This document shows positions 26,252 through 34,544 of a stretch of 64,000 bases of DNA, piece after piece. Where the stretch lies: contig JAXHVH010000004.1 in assembly GCA_034189085.1 (NCBI GenBank), positions 1 through 64,000 on the forward strand, written 5' to 3'. Origin of the DNA: M55B129 sp034189085. Lineage in GTDB: Bacteria > Bacillota > Dethiobacteria > DTU022. The position numbers and the translations under genes are program-made. The first letter of the stretch is position 1. Every line of letters begins with the position of its first letter. A model generated the notes under the pieces. That model saw nothing but the letters and a program-made list of their open reading frames with translations, was not told the DNA's origin and searched no databases.

Positions 26252-26527
26252 GATCATACTCCTTTCAAGATAATGCTTTTTAACATCTTACCATTTATCC
26301 CATAGCATAACATAACGGTGAAAACATTAAAAGAAATTTCACAGAATCTTTGTTATATACAAGCATCTGATATTATATGTTAATTATCGAATTACAGATC
26401 ATTTATCGTTTTCGTTCCGGGGGTTGTTCAGGGAGAATAATAAAATAAATCACCACAGGAAGGAACACTCTCTTAACCGGGGAATTTAAATAAAGCCGGT
26501 TATTTTATTTACTGGGAGGCTGCTTAG

Positions 26528-27862
26528 ATGTGTGACACCATGGTTGCCCTCGGCAATGCCACACTTGATGGGACAGTAATATTTGCTAAAAACAGTGACC
26601 GCCAGCCCAATGAACCACTGCTGTTGATCCGGGTACCTCGGAAAAAATATATTTCTGGATCAAAAGTAAAATGTACCTACATTGAAATTGATCAGGTTGC
26701 TGAAACTTTTGAGGTACTCCTGCTCAAACCTTCCTGGATGTGGGGGGCTGAGATGGGTGCAAACGAGTATGGACTTAACATTGGTAATGAGGCTGTGTTC
26801 ACCCGTGAGAAACATGGATCTGAAGCCCTGCTGGGCATGGATATGCTGCGCCTGGCCCTGGAGAGATGCCGGAACAGCGAAGAAGCCCTGGCCCTGATTG
26901 TTGAGCTCCTGGAGAAATACGGTCAGGGAGGTAACTGCGGTTATGAAAAAAAATTTTTCTATCACAATTCGTTTCTGATTGCCGATCCGTGTTCAGCATG
27001 GGTCCTCGAGACAGCCGGCGAATACTGGGCCGCCGAAAAAGTGAAGGATGTCCGTTCCATATCTAACCGCCTGAGCATCGGTTCCCGTTTCGACCGCAGT
27101 CATTCAGATCTGATCAAGCATGCCATCGATAAAGGTTGGTGCAAAAGCGAGGCTGATTTTAATTTCGCCCGCTGCTACAGCGATCCCCTGATGACCCGCT
27201 TCAGTGGTTCACTGCAGAGGCAAAAAATGAGCGGTGACATGCTGAAAAGGGAAAAGGGACGGATCACCATGCAGACCATGCGCAGCATTCTCCGCTCCCA
27301 TGAGGAAGGCCTGGAAGGGCAGCAGTTTACCAAACATTCTTTGAAAAGCGTCTGTATGCATGGCGGTTTTCTCTATGGTGATCATACCACCGGCAGCTAT
27401 ATCGTTTCCCTGCATGAAAAGCGGCCTACTTACCTGATCACCAGCGGTTCAACCCCCTGTCTGGCTCTCTACAAGCCTTTCTGGATGATCAATGACGAAA
27501 GCTTTTCTTTTAGAGAGGGAGAAGGTAAAACAGCAGTTAATTTCTGGCTGAGACGGGAGCGCCTCCATCGATTCGTTCTCGAAAACAAAATTTCTTCCCT
27601 GCAAACTTATTTGACAGAACGGGATCTTGTTGAACGAGAAATCGACTGCCGCCTGGCAGAAATCGATAGTGATTTGGCGGATGAACCCCTGCTGAAAGGA
27701 ATTATAACCGAAGCGCTGGCTGCAGAAGAAAAACTCCTTGATGAAACCTTTGCCCAAATCGAAAATCCCCGGCAGCCTGGTAAAATCAGGGGTAACCCTT
27801 ATTTCCGCTGGTACTGGAAAAAGCAAAACGAAAAACTCTTTTCCCGCTACAGGAGAAGTTGA
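26528..27862 (+). CDS. C69-family N-terminal nucleophile peptidase/amidase (secernin-like)
   Basis: A 444-aa Ntn-hydrolase. It begins MCDTMVALG, so after Met removal Cys2 becomes the N-terminal nucleophile. FAKNSDRQPNEP and GANEYGLNIGNEAVF follow, both typical of dipeptidase A/secernin (peptidase C69). Such enzymes hydrolyse dipeptides or amide bonds. No signal peptide, so cytoplasmic. GGGAGG precedes ATG. It is a single gene, and the exact substrate is unknown. Confidence 0.88.
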   Translation: MCDTMVALGNATLDGTVIFAKNSDRQPNEPLLLIRVPRKKYISGSKVKCTYIEIDQVAETFEVLLLKPSWMWGAEMGANEYGLNIGNEAVFTREKHGSEALLGMDMLRLALERCRNSEEALALIVELLEKYGQGGNCGYEKKFFYHNSFLIADPCSAWVLETAGEYWAAEKVKDVRSISNRLSIGSRFDRSHSDLIKHAIDKGWCKSEADFNFARCYSDPLMTRFSGSLQRQKMSGDMLKREKGRITMQTMRSILRSHEEGLEGQQFTKHSLKSVCMHGGFLYGDHTTGSYIVSLHEKRPTYLITSGSTPCLALYKPFWMINDESFSFREGEGKTAVNFWLRRERLHRFVLENKISSLQTYLTERDLVEREIDCRLAEIDSDLADEPLLKGIITEALAAEEKLLDETFAQIENPRQPGKIRGNPYFRWYWKKQNEKLFSRYRRS

Positions 27863-28062
27863 TCGGCCGACGTAGAGGAAGGGCTGTCACACCTGTGCCG
27901 TTCTGTTTATGACAGGAAGAACTTTTTCTACTTCTGTTTTGAATTGGGAATTTGAACCCGAATAAACTGTGATGGCCCCTCCAGCTGGAGTGCCGCATGC
28001 TGGAAATATTTAGTCGTGGACAGGCAGGGCAACAAGTGTTATTATAAATAAAATTGAATATT

Positions 28063-28215
28063 CTATTCGGGTGTCCCCTGTGGATGAAAAGGGAAACCGG
28101 TGCAAGTCCGGTGCGATCACGTCACTGTAAGCACAAGCCAAATCCAGCAAGGCCACTGGTGAAAGCCGGGAAGGCGGAAGAGGCAATGAGTGTAAGCCAG
28201 GAAACCTGCCCGAAT
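28063..28215 (+). promoter_or_regulatory. adenosylcobalamin riboswitch
   Basis: Contains the conserved Cbl-class pieces in order: GGGAAACCGGTGCAAGTCCGG, a GTCACTGTAAGC-like block, AGCCGGGAAGGCGGAAG, and the terminal Cbl box AAGCCAGGAAACCTGCC, with closing stem TTCGGG/CCCGAA. It would reduce expression of downstream genes when adenosylcobalamin is plentiful. Regulated gene: the corrinoid adenosyltransferase at 28592. Confidence 0.95.
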
Positions 28216-28261
28216 AACGCGTAGCATTTTCCCCTTCGTGTGAAAGGGCTGGTTACTCATG

Positions 28262-28293
28262 GCGCCGTTTCAGGATCCTTTCGGTGCTTTTTT
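28262..28293 (+). terminator. terminator 1 behind the cobalamin riboswitch
   Basis: Stem GCGCCG/CGGTGC (one G-U) around an inner AGGATCCT palindrome, followed by six T. It lies about 50 nt after the Cbl box and is a candidate riboswitch expression platform. Confidence 0.65.
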
Positions 28294-28307
28294 ATTTGAG
28301 ATCAATT

Positions 28308-28339
28308 CCGGTCTTTGCTCTCTAAGGCCGGTTTTTTTT
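28308..28339 (+). terminator. terminator 2 behind the cobalamin riboswitch
   Basis: An 8-bp stem CCGGTCTT/AAGGCCGG with an 8-nt loop and eight T. It is a second, stronger terminator only 15 nt after the first, and about 250 nt still separate it from the adenosyltransferase start. In 28340-28591 nothing else is recognised. Confidence 0.75.
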
Positions 28340-28591
28340 ATTCAGCCGGCAAAGGTAAAATTGTTAATGTCCCGGAAGGCTGCCGTCTTTTTTTACTCCT
28401 TTTTTCGGCAGGCTGTTTAGCATAAACCTGTTCCGGGATTGCTGCCCCGTTAGCCTCTTCCCGAAAAGGGATGGCTGATTTGACTCAGGGAAGAGGCGGG
28501 GCTCATTTCTCGCGGAGTATTTCAAGAATGGGAGACTGTTTTGAATTTTTATTGTAATTTTGTAATTAATAATTAATGGGAGGTTTTTTTG

Positions 28592-29122
28592 ATGGAAAAA
28601 GGATATGTGCAAATTTATACCGGCGACGGAAAAGGGAAAACCACTGCTGCCCTGGGACTGGGATTGAGAGCGGTTGGCAGTGGGCTCAGAGTGATCATGT
28701 TTCAATTTTTGAAAGGTTCGCCAAGCGGGGAATTAAAGAGTGTTACCATGCTGGGGGAAAATTTTGAGATTATTCGCCTTGCAGAAAGCAAAAAATTTTT
28801 TTGGACGATGAACGAGCAGGAAAAAAATGAATTGAAAAAGAACATGAAGGGTGAACTTGACCGGGTGCGGGAAGTACTTACCGGGGAAAAATATGATATT
28901 TTGATCCTGGACGAAATCATGGCGGCAATCCATGGTGGATTACTATCAGTGGAAGATGTCTGCGTCCTGATTGATGCTCGGCCCCCCGGCATGGAAATGG
29001 TTTTAACCGGTCGAAGTACCCCGAATAAGCTTATCGAACGGGCTGATCTGGTAACCGAAATGCACTGTATCAAACACTACATTAACGAGAGTGTCTATGC
29101 CAGGGTTGGTATAGAGAAGTAA
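28592..29122 (+). CDS. cobO: cob(I)yrinic acid a,c-diamide / cob(I)alamin adenosyltransferase
   Basis: A CobO/BtuR/CobA-type enzyme, 176 aa, that transfers the adenosyl group of ATP to cob(I)alamin. P-loop GDGKGKTTAALGLGLRAVG, Walker-B-like YDILILDEIMAAIHGG, and LTGRSTPNKLIERADLVTEM all fit the family. ATG 28592 is preferred, with GGGAGG upstream. Placement behind a cobalamin riboswitch strongly supports the role, and the window's corrinoid methyltransferases are the likely consumers of corrinoid. Confidence 0.95.
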   Translation: MEKGYVQIYTGDGKGKTTAALGLGLRAVGSGLRVIMFQFLKGSPSGELKSVTMLGENFEIIRLAESKKFFWTMNEQEKNELKKNMKGELDRVREVLTGEKYDILILDEIMAAIHGGLLSVEDVCVLIDARPPGMEMVLTGRSTPNKLIERADLVTEMHCIKHYINESVYARVGIEK

Positions 29123-29211
29123 GATTATGTTTCATCTATTTCTGCTGATAATGGAGGATGTTATATCCGGACCTCCAGATTGAACTATTTTTGTGGTGAA
29201 GGATTGATTTT

Positions 29212-29313
29212 ATGAAACTGGAAGGTAACTGTCGCACAACGGCCATGGGCATAATGCGCGATCACTCACGTAAAATCTTACCCAAGGAGGCTATTGATTC
29301 CAAGAAGGGGTGA
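29212..29313 (+). pseudogene. remnant of a uroporphyrinogen-decarboxylase/MtaA-like methyltransferase gene
   Basis: A 33-codon frame starting MKLEGNCRTTAMGIM. As I remember them, clostridial UROD/MetE-like corrinoid methyltransferases start with a similar GNC.TTAMGI segment and run to about 350 residues. Here the sequence turns to unrelated-looking residues (RDHSRKILPKEAIDSKKG) and stops. An internal deletion joining N- and C-terminal ends would explain it. The assignment rests on about 12 residues. Confidence 0.35.
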
Positions 29314-29358
29314 GATTATTTTTTACTGGTGCCCGCCAATATTTCATTACCGCTTTTG

Positions 29359-30120
29359 CTAAAGTTCCATGTGTGAAAAGCGGTTGCCGGCGAGCAGATA
29401 TAGCAAAAAGATGAGCAGGAGCGTAATTGCCAGTGGGCCGGTCATTGTGGAAGGGCTTGCTGTGCCGTCGATTAAAGGCTTCATCAGGCTCAATAAAGTG
29501 TTGGGGTAAAAGTCGGCAGCGGCTGTTTCGGCGACTACCAGGTTAAGCAGTCCGCTCAAAAAGAAAATTACTACAGCCAGGCCTCCGGCCGCCAGCTGGC
29601 TTTTGAGAACGGCGGAGAATGCGAAAGTAAGAGTGGCCAGCAGCAGGGTATAGGCGATCAAAGCAATGGTAGCCCAGATCGAACCGGCCATGGGGGGCGG
29701 GCCCATTAGTGTTATTGTGTAAAGATAGGCCAGGGTGCTGCTGATTATTAAGCCGATGATAACAACGGTGAAAAGGACAGCGATCTTGGCCGTAAGGTAC
29801 TGCCAGCGGCCAATGGGTTTACTGAGCATCCATCCGGCAACCCCTGTTTCCTTTTCCCGGGCCACAGTGCCCATGACCATGAAAATCAGGACCAGGACCC
29901 CCATCTGTGAAACGTCAGAAAGGTAGCTGAAAAAAGTCTCTTCGGGGGTGGGATGGGGCATCACTATTTCCACACCTTCGGCAAAGTGGGCCATAATTTC
30001 ATTCATGTACTTCATCATCGGCGGGTCGAGCAGGGCGAAAAAGAGCAAAACCAGCAAAAATGCAGGATAACGAAAGCTGCGCCAGTTCCATTTGAATTCT
30101 TTTATCAGCAGAACGGTCAT
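29359..30120 (-). CDS. ABC-2 type transporter permease (YxlG-like)
   Basis: A 253-aa integral membrane protein with about six hydrophobic segments, e.g. YPAFLLVLLFFALLDPPMM near the start. The MVMGTVAREKETGVAGWMLS motif is typical of ABC-2/NatB-type permeases. It overlaps the ATPase gene by 4 nt, so the two are translationally coupled. With the ATPase and the PLDc_N protein it reproduces the Bacillus YxlE-YxlF-YxlG order. Substrate is unknown; relatives act in drug or cell-envelope stress export. Confidence 0.87.
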   Translation of the reverse strand: MTVLLIKEFKWNWRSFRYPAFLLVLLFFALLDPPMMKYMNEIMAHFAEGVEIVMPHPTPEETFFSYLSDVSQMGVLVLIFMVMGTVAREKETGVAGWMLSKPIGRWQYLTAKIAVLFTVVIIGLIISSTLAYLYTITLMGPPPMAGSIWATIALIAYTLLLATLTFAFSAVLKSQLAAGGLAVVIFFLSGLLNLVVAETAAADFYPNTLLSLMKPLIDGTASPSTMTGPLAITLLLIFLLYLLAGNRFSHMEL

Positions 30121-31124
30121 GGATTGTCTACCCCCCGGCGGTGGTTATCATCAAGCACTCTGAAAAAAGCTTCTTCCAGATTTGTACGGTTCGGGGTGAA
30201 TTCTGTTACGACGATTCCTTTTCTTACCAGGGCAGGGAGCAAATTCCCAGTCATGGCAATCGATTCTCCCGGTTTGGAGATTACCAGGAGTTTGCCCTGC
30301 TGTGGGCTTACTTCCCTTACGGCGGGATTTTTCCTGATCATGGCGGCTGCTTCGGCCTGCTGGTCAGAACGAACGGCGATCAGGTACTGCTCCATGGTGT
30401 AACGGTTGAGCAGTTCACCGGTGCCGGCATCCAGCAGTTTCCGCCCCCGGTCAATGATGGTTACATGATCACAGACTTTTTCCACATCGGCCAGGATGTG
30501 ACTGGAAAAGAAGACTGTGGCCCTGTTTCTGAGCCTGGAAATGATTTCAAGAACCCTGTGGCGGCCTTCGGGGTCGAGAGCGGAGACCGGTTCATCAAGG
30601 ATCAACAGTTCCGGTTCGGGCAGAAGGACGGCGGCTATACCGAGGCGTTGCTGCATGCCCCGCGAGTAGGTGCTGACCCGGCGGTTGGCGGCATCGTCAA
30701 GCTGGAAATGTTTTAAGAGGCGATCAATTCGTGTTTGACTCAGGTTTTGGTCTACCCTGTAGATGCTGGCAACCAGCGTAAGCGCTTCTTTCCCGGTCAA
30801 TCCTTCGGGGAAGACTGGATCCTGTGGCAGGTAGGTGGTATAGCGCAGGTAATCCAATTTTTGGCCAAACTTGAGCGGCATGCCGAGAACACTGACTTCA
30901 CCGGCATCGGCGGCAATCAATCCAAGGATAATTTTTATGGTCGTGGTTTTTCCGGCGCCATTGGGCCCGAGGAAGCCGTGGATGCTGCCCCGCCTGACTT
31001 TAAAATCTATACCCCTGAGAGCGGGGTGTTGGCCAAACTGCTTCACCAGCCCGCTGACAAAGATGGCAGTTCCTTTAATCTTATTCCTCTCCCCTGCCGA
31101 ATACCAGGTAGATAATCGGCCCAA
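30117..31124 (-). CDS. ABC transporter ATP-binding protein (YxlF-like)
   Basis: Drives the neighbouring permease. Walker A FLGPNGAGKTTTIKIILGLI, Q-loop YLPQDP, signature TYSRGMQQRLGIAAVLL, Walker B ELLILDEPVSALDP, and the switch-His region TVFFSSHILADVEK are all intact. A C-terminal ~90-residue extension is typical of this export family. The listed ATG makes the first ~15 residues overlap the PLDc_N gene. A better-placed ribosome site (GGAGAGG) points to ATT at 31079, 1 nt after the upstream stop, which would be a rare start codon. Confidence 0.9.
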   Translation of the reverse strand: MGRLSTWYSAGERNKIKGTAIFVSGLVKQFGQHPALRGIDFKVRRGSIHGFLGPNGAGKTTTIKIILGLIAADAGEVSVLGMPLKFGQKLDYLRYTTYLPQDPVFPEGLTGKEALTLVASIYRVDQNLSQTRIDRLLKHFQLDDAANRRVSTYSRGMQQRLGIAAVLLPEPELLILDEPVSALDPEGRHRVLEIISRLRNRATVFFSSHILADVEKVCDHVTIIDRGRKLLDAGTGELLNRYTMEQYLIAVRSDQQAEAAAMIRKNPAVREVSPQQGKLLVISKPGESIAMTGNLLPALVRKGIVVTEFTPNRTNLEEAFFRVLDDNHRRGVDNP

Positions 31125-31281
31125 AAATATTGATGAAAACGATAATCAGGATCCAGGCCCACCGGGGGAGGCCTTTAACCTCCCTGCGCCTGATCAGGTC
31201 AATGATAGCCCAGACCATAAGCAGGATTTGCAAAACCAGAAAGGGCCAGAAAATCTTCAGTAGATCCAGGACTTCCTGCAA
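31081..31281 (-). CDS. PLDc_N domain membrane protein (YxlE-like)
   Basis: 66 aa with two transmembrane helices: FLVLQILLMVWAIIDLIRR and WAWILIIVFINIFGPIIYLV. The connecting motif (DLIRRREVKGLPRWAW) is characteristic of the PLDc_N family. In Bacillus subtilis, YxlE of this family lies with YxlFG in the sigY operon and acts as a negative regulator of SigY; no sigma factor gene is present here. It is the first gene of the three-gene cassette. Confidence 0.87.
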   Translation of the reverse strand: MQEVLDLLKIFWPFLVLQILLMVWAIIDLIRRREVKGLPRWAWILIIVFINIFGPIIYLVFGRGEE

Positions 31282-31305
31282 GGTGGATCACCTCCGTTTT
31301 GGATG

Positions 31306-32433
31306 TCAGGCGCCGGTTTTTACTTCATGGTAAGCCCATTCCAGCCACTGCATGGCCAGGGCCAGGTTTTCTTTATCCACTGTTGCACCGCACCAGAATC
31401 GGAGCCCGGAGGGGGCATCGCGATAGGAAGCGATATCGAAGGCTACCTCTTCTGTTCCCAGCAAACCGACCAGATCCTTGAGTTGTTGGGCATCCAGGTC
31501 CACGATCAGGCAGACGCTGGTGTTTGATCTGACAGCTGGATCAGCTGCCAGAAAATTAATCCAGTCATGCGCTTCAACGAAATCTTCAATTACCTGCAGA
31601 TTTTCTTTGCTTCTCCTGATCAGGGCCGGCAGGCCGCCAATTTTTTCAGCCCAGTCCAGGGCATCCAGATAGTCTTCAGTGCAAAGCATGGAAGGGGTAT
31701 TGATCGTTGATCCTTCAAATATCCCCTTGATCAGCTTTCCTTTTTTGGCCAGACGGAAGATTTTTGGCAGCGGCCAGGTTGGGGTGTAGCTTTCGATTCG
31801 CTCAACAGCCCGTGGAGACAGGGCCAGCATACCGTGAGCTGCTTCACCTCCCAGCACTTTCTGCCAGGAAAATGTAACTACATCGAGTTTTTCCCAGGGT
31901 ATTTCCATGGCAAAAACCGCTGAAGTGGCATCACAGAGAACAAGACCTTTCCTATCAGCGGGAATAAAATCGCCTCCGGGTATTTTTACTCCACTTGTAG
32001 TTCCGTTCCAGGTCAATACTACATCGTGATCGAAGTTAATTTTTTTGAGGTCGGGCAGGAGACCGTAATCAGCGGCAATGACATTTACTTCGGGCAGTTT
32101 GAGCTGTTTTTCGATGTCATCTGCCCAGGTCTTGCCGAAAGATTCAAAGTAGAGGGCATCGACCGGCTTCGGCCCCAGCAGGCTCCACATAGCCATTTCA
32201 AATGCTCCGGTGTCTGAAGCAGGAACGATACCGAGCAGATAGTCAGCAGGCATTCCCAGGATTGTTTTTGTTCTTTCTATTGCTTTCTTCAGGCGTGTTT
32301 TACCTTCCTTGCTGCGGTGGGAACGGCCTAGAAGATCTTTTTTCAGCGAGGATAGATCATAGCCTGGCCTTTTAGCGCAGGGCCCGGAAGAAAAATTTGG
32401 GCAGGTTGGTTTTTGTTGTGGTTTTAAGGGCAT
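31306..32433 (-). CDS. serC: phosphoserine aminotransferase
   Basis: Makes 3-phosphoserine from 3-phosphohydroxypyruvate and glutamate in serine synthesis. It is a fold-type I PLP enzyme of 375 aa in the SerC subgroup found in Methanosarcina and Alphaproteobacteria: CPNFSSGPCAKRPGYDL at the start, LGRSHRSKEGKTRLKKAI, VPASDTGAFEMAMWSLLG, and VVTFSWQKVLGGEAAHGML with the PLP Lys. ATG 32433 has GGAGG 9 nt upstream; an earlier in-frame ATG lacks a site. There is no serA neighbour. Confidence 0.92.
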   Translation of the reverse strand: MPLKPQQKPTCPNFSSGPCAKRPGYDLSSLKKDLLGRSHRSKEGKTRLKKAIERTKTILGMPADYLLGIVPASDTGAFEMAMWSLLGPKPVDALYFESFGKTWADDIEKQLKLPEVNVIAADYGLLPDLKKINFDHDVVLTWNGTTSGVKIPGGDFIPADRKGLVLCDATSAVFAMEIPWEKLDVVTFSWQKVLGGEAAHGMLALSPRAVERIESYTPTWPLPKIFRLAKKGKLIKGIFEGSTINTPSMLCTEDYLDALDWAEKIGGLPALIRRSKENLQVIEDFVEAHDWINFLAADPAVRSNTSVCLIVDLDAQQLKDLVGLLGTEEVAFDIASYRDAPSGLRFWCGATVDKENLALAMQWLEWAYHEVKTGA

Positions 32434-32645
32434 GGTTAAGAACCTCCAAAATATCATGATAGTTGCTTCATCAGCAATAATAATATATCAGTAAAGGTTG
32501 TTAGTAAAGGGATTGGTAATCTCTATTTTTCAGGCTGCTTTATTTGATTCTCCAAAAATGATGATCATATGCTCACTTGAGTGTCCTATTCTCTCAGTTT
32601 GTTCTTTGAACCAGCCTGTACTTGTTGTTCTGTGGTATAATTATT

Positions 32646-32662
32646 TTATCTAAATGATAAAG
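32646..32662 (+). promoter_or_regulatory. possible Zur-type operator upstream of znuA
   Basis: An inverted repeat TTTATC-TAAAT-GATAAA just after a TATAAA-like -10 (about 32636). It lies about 90 nt before znuA in a stretch with no other signal and is a reasonable site for the Zur/Fur protein encoded at the end of this cluster. It does not closely match the Bacillus Zur consensus. Confidence 0.35.
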
Positions 32663-32750
32663 TTTCTCAAAATGAAGGAATCTTTGCTTGCGCTGGATTG
32701 ACAAAGAGGAAAACACAATCATCGTGGCTAAAAAAAGGATGGGATATTCA

Positions 32751-33737
32751 ATGCGCCGGATTGTTTTTCTTTTGCTGCTGTTCATAACTGTTCCATTTGC
32801 CATTGGCTGTGATTCGTCTGACAATACTCTGGATGAAAAACCATCACTAACTGTGATCACAACAATCTATCCCCTGGCCGATATTACCCGGCAACTTGGC
32901 GGTGATCTGGTAAATGTGATTTGTTTATTGCCCACAGGGGCAAGTCCCCACACTTACGAACCGACAGTTGATCAGGCCAGGTTGATCAGTGAAGCGCAGA
33001 TGTTTGTTTTTATTGGTGCAGGACTGGATGATTGGGGGGCCGACCTGGCGAATGCTGCCGGACCCAAACTGCATCTAATTGATCTCTCCACTTCTGTTAC
33101 TCTCCTCGAAGAAGGTGTTCATTTAATGCCTGCACCGGTCGACGATAAAGAAGCTTCAACCATCAAACAAGGGCTTTCTGATCTACAGGATAAAGAGTCT
33201 GATCATGATCACAGGCAAGGGACAATGAATCCTCATTACTGGCTTGATCCTGTAATAGTTAGCGATCAGATCTGCCCCTTTATTTTTCAGGAACTGGTTT
33301 ACCTGTTGCCTGATGAAGAAGCATATTTCAAGGAAAGAATGGACAATTACTGTAATGAACTGGCCCTTTTAGATGAAGAAATAAAAACGAATGTCGCTTC
33401 TTTCAGCAGCAGGAAGTTTATAGCGTTCCACTCGGCCTGGCAGTATTTTGCCTCTCGCTACAATTTAGAGCAGGCAGCGGTTATTGCCGGTTCTCCGGGC
33501 CGGGAACCATCTGCAGGGTGGATAGCTGATTTGATCGATCTGGTTGAGCGGGAGCAGATTAAAGCTGTTTTTGCCGAACCGCAATTTTCACAGGATCTGG
33601 CGGACAGGATTGCTGAAGAGGGAGGCATAGAAGTACATATCCTCGATCCTCTGGGTGGGGAGAATATACCGGGAAAAGAAACTTACCTGTCGTTGATGAG
33701 ATACAATCTGGCCGTATTCAGGGAAGTGCTTGACTGA
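32751..33737 (+). CDS. znuA: zinc/manganese ABC transporter substrate-binding lipoprotein
   Basis: An extracellular cluster-9 (ZnuA/TroA) metal-binding protein anchored by lipid. The signal peptide MRRIVFLLLLFITVPFAIGC ends in a lipobox Cys. Metal-ligand motifs: ASPHTYEP (first His), MNPHYWLDP (second His), FIAFHSAWQYFASRY (third His), and a C-terminal acidic ligand near LDPLGGENIPG. A short DHDHR stretch replaces the usual long His-rich loop. It is followed by znuC, znuB and a Fur-family gene, which favours zinc. An upstream in-frame ATG/GTG is possible, but ATG 32751 gives the normal signal peptide. Confidence 0.9.
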   Translation: MRRIVFLLLLFITVPFAIGCDSSDNTLDEKPSLTVITTIYPLADITRQLGGDLVNVICLLPTGASPHTYEPTVDQARLISEAQMFVFIGAGLDDWGADLANAAGPKLHLIDLSTSVTLLEEGVHLMPAPVDDKEASTIKQGLSDLQDKESDHDHRQGTMNPHYWLDPVIVSDQICPFIFQELVYLLPDEEAYFKERMDNYCNELALLDEEIKTNVASFSSRKFIAFHSAWQYFASRYNLEQAAVIAGSPGREPSAGWIADLIDLVEREQIKAVFAEPQFSQDLADRIAEEGGIEVHILDPLGGENIPGKETYLSLMRYNLAVFREVLD

Positions 33738-33779
33738 ATCAAGATAAATTGCAGAAGTTAACGGTGGAGGCTCAATGAA

Positions 33780-34544
33780 ATGGGTGAAATTGTTAGAGCG
33801 GATAATTTATTCGTCAGACTGAGCGGTAAAAATGTTTTGAAAGAAATTAATTTTTCAGTTAGAGAAGGAGAATTGATGGGAGTGATCGGCCCGAATGGCG
33901 CCGGGAAAACAACCCTGCTGCGCGTTATTCTTGGTCTGATTCCCATTTCCCAGGGTCGTCTTGAGGTCCTGGGCAGGTTATACCCGCAACTAAAGAAAGT
34001 TCGACCGATGATTGGGTACATGCCCCAGCGTAGTTCGTATGAAAAGGACATCCCCCTTTCGGTTACCGACGTGGTGTCTACCGGATTATTGACACCTGCT
34101 ACCATGCTGCACCGCTTAACAAAAGGAAATCTCAGGGTTAAAGAAGCTCTGCAGGCTGTGGATATGGAAAGATATGCCAAGCGCTATTTCCAGGAACTTT
34201 CCGGAGGTGAACAGCAGCGTATCCTGCTGGCCCGATCACTGGTTCGGAAACCGAAGCTTCTTCTGCTTGACGAACCGAATGCCGGCCTTGATTTTCCAGC
34301 TCAGCAGAAATTTACTGCCCTTCTTCAGGAGCTGCGGGAGCGGGACAAACTAACGATCATCCTTATTTCCCACGATTTAATTTCTATTGCATCTGTTGCT
34401 GATCAACTCATTGGCATAAACTGTGTGATGCACACGCACGGCCGGCCAGGTGATTTATTAAACTGCCCGGGACTGGATGAGGTCTATCGTTGCCAGTTTG
34501 ATTTACTTAGTGGTATCGGAAGAGGAAGAAGGGATCAGAAATGA
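33780..34544 (+). CDS. znuC: zinc ABC transporter ATP-binding protein
   Basis: The 254-aa ATPase of the metal importer. Walker A VIGPNGAGKTTLLRVILGLI, Q-loop YMPQRSSYEKDIPLSV, signature QELSGGEQQRILLARSLV, Walker B LLLLDEPNAGLD, switch His LISHDL. The MPQR sequence after the Q-loop is typical of the ZnuC/MntB branch. The gene overlaps znuB by 4 nt (ATGA). Confidence 0.94.
   Translation: MGEIVRADNLFVRLSGKNVLKEINFSVREGELMGVIGPNGAGKTTLLRVILGLIPISQGRLEVLGRLYPQLKKVRPMIGYMPQRSSYEKDIPLSVTDVVSTGLLTPATMLHRLTKGNLRVKEALQAVDMERYAKRYFQELSGGEQQRILLARSLVRKPKLLLLDEPNAGLDFPAQQKFTALLQELRERDKLTIILISHDLISIASVADQLIGINCVMHTHGRPGDLLNCPGLDEVYRCQFDLLSGIGRGRRDQK

Noticed and set aside
30141..30716. 191-aa plus-strand open frame
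   Set aside because: It is antisense to the ABC ATPase with intact Walker and signature motifs; no independent support.
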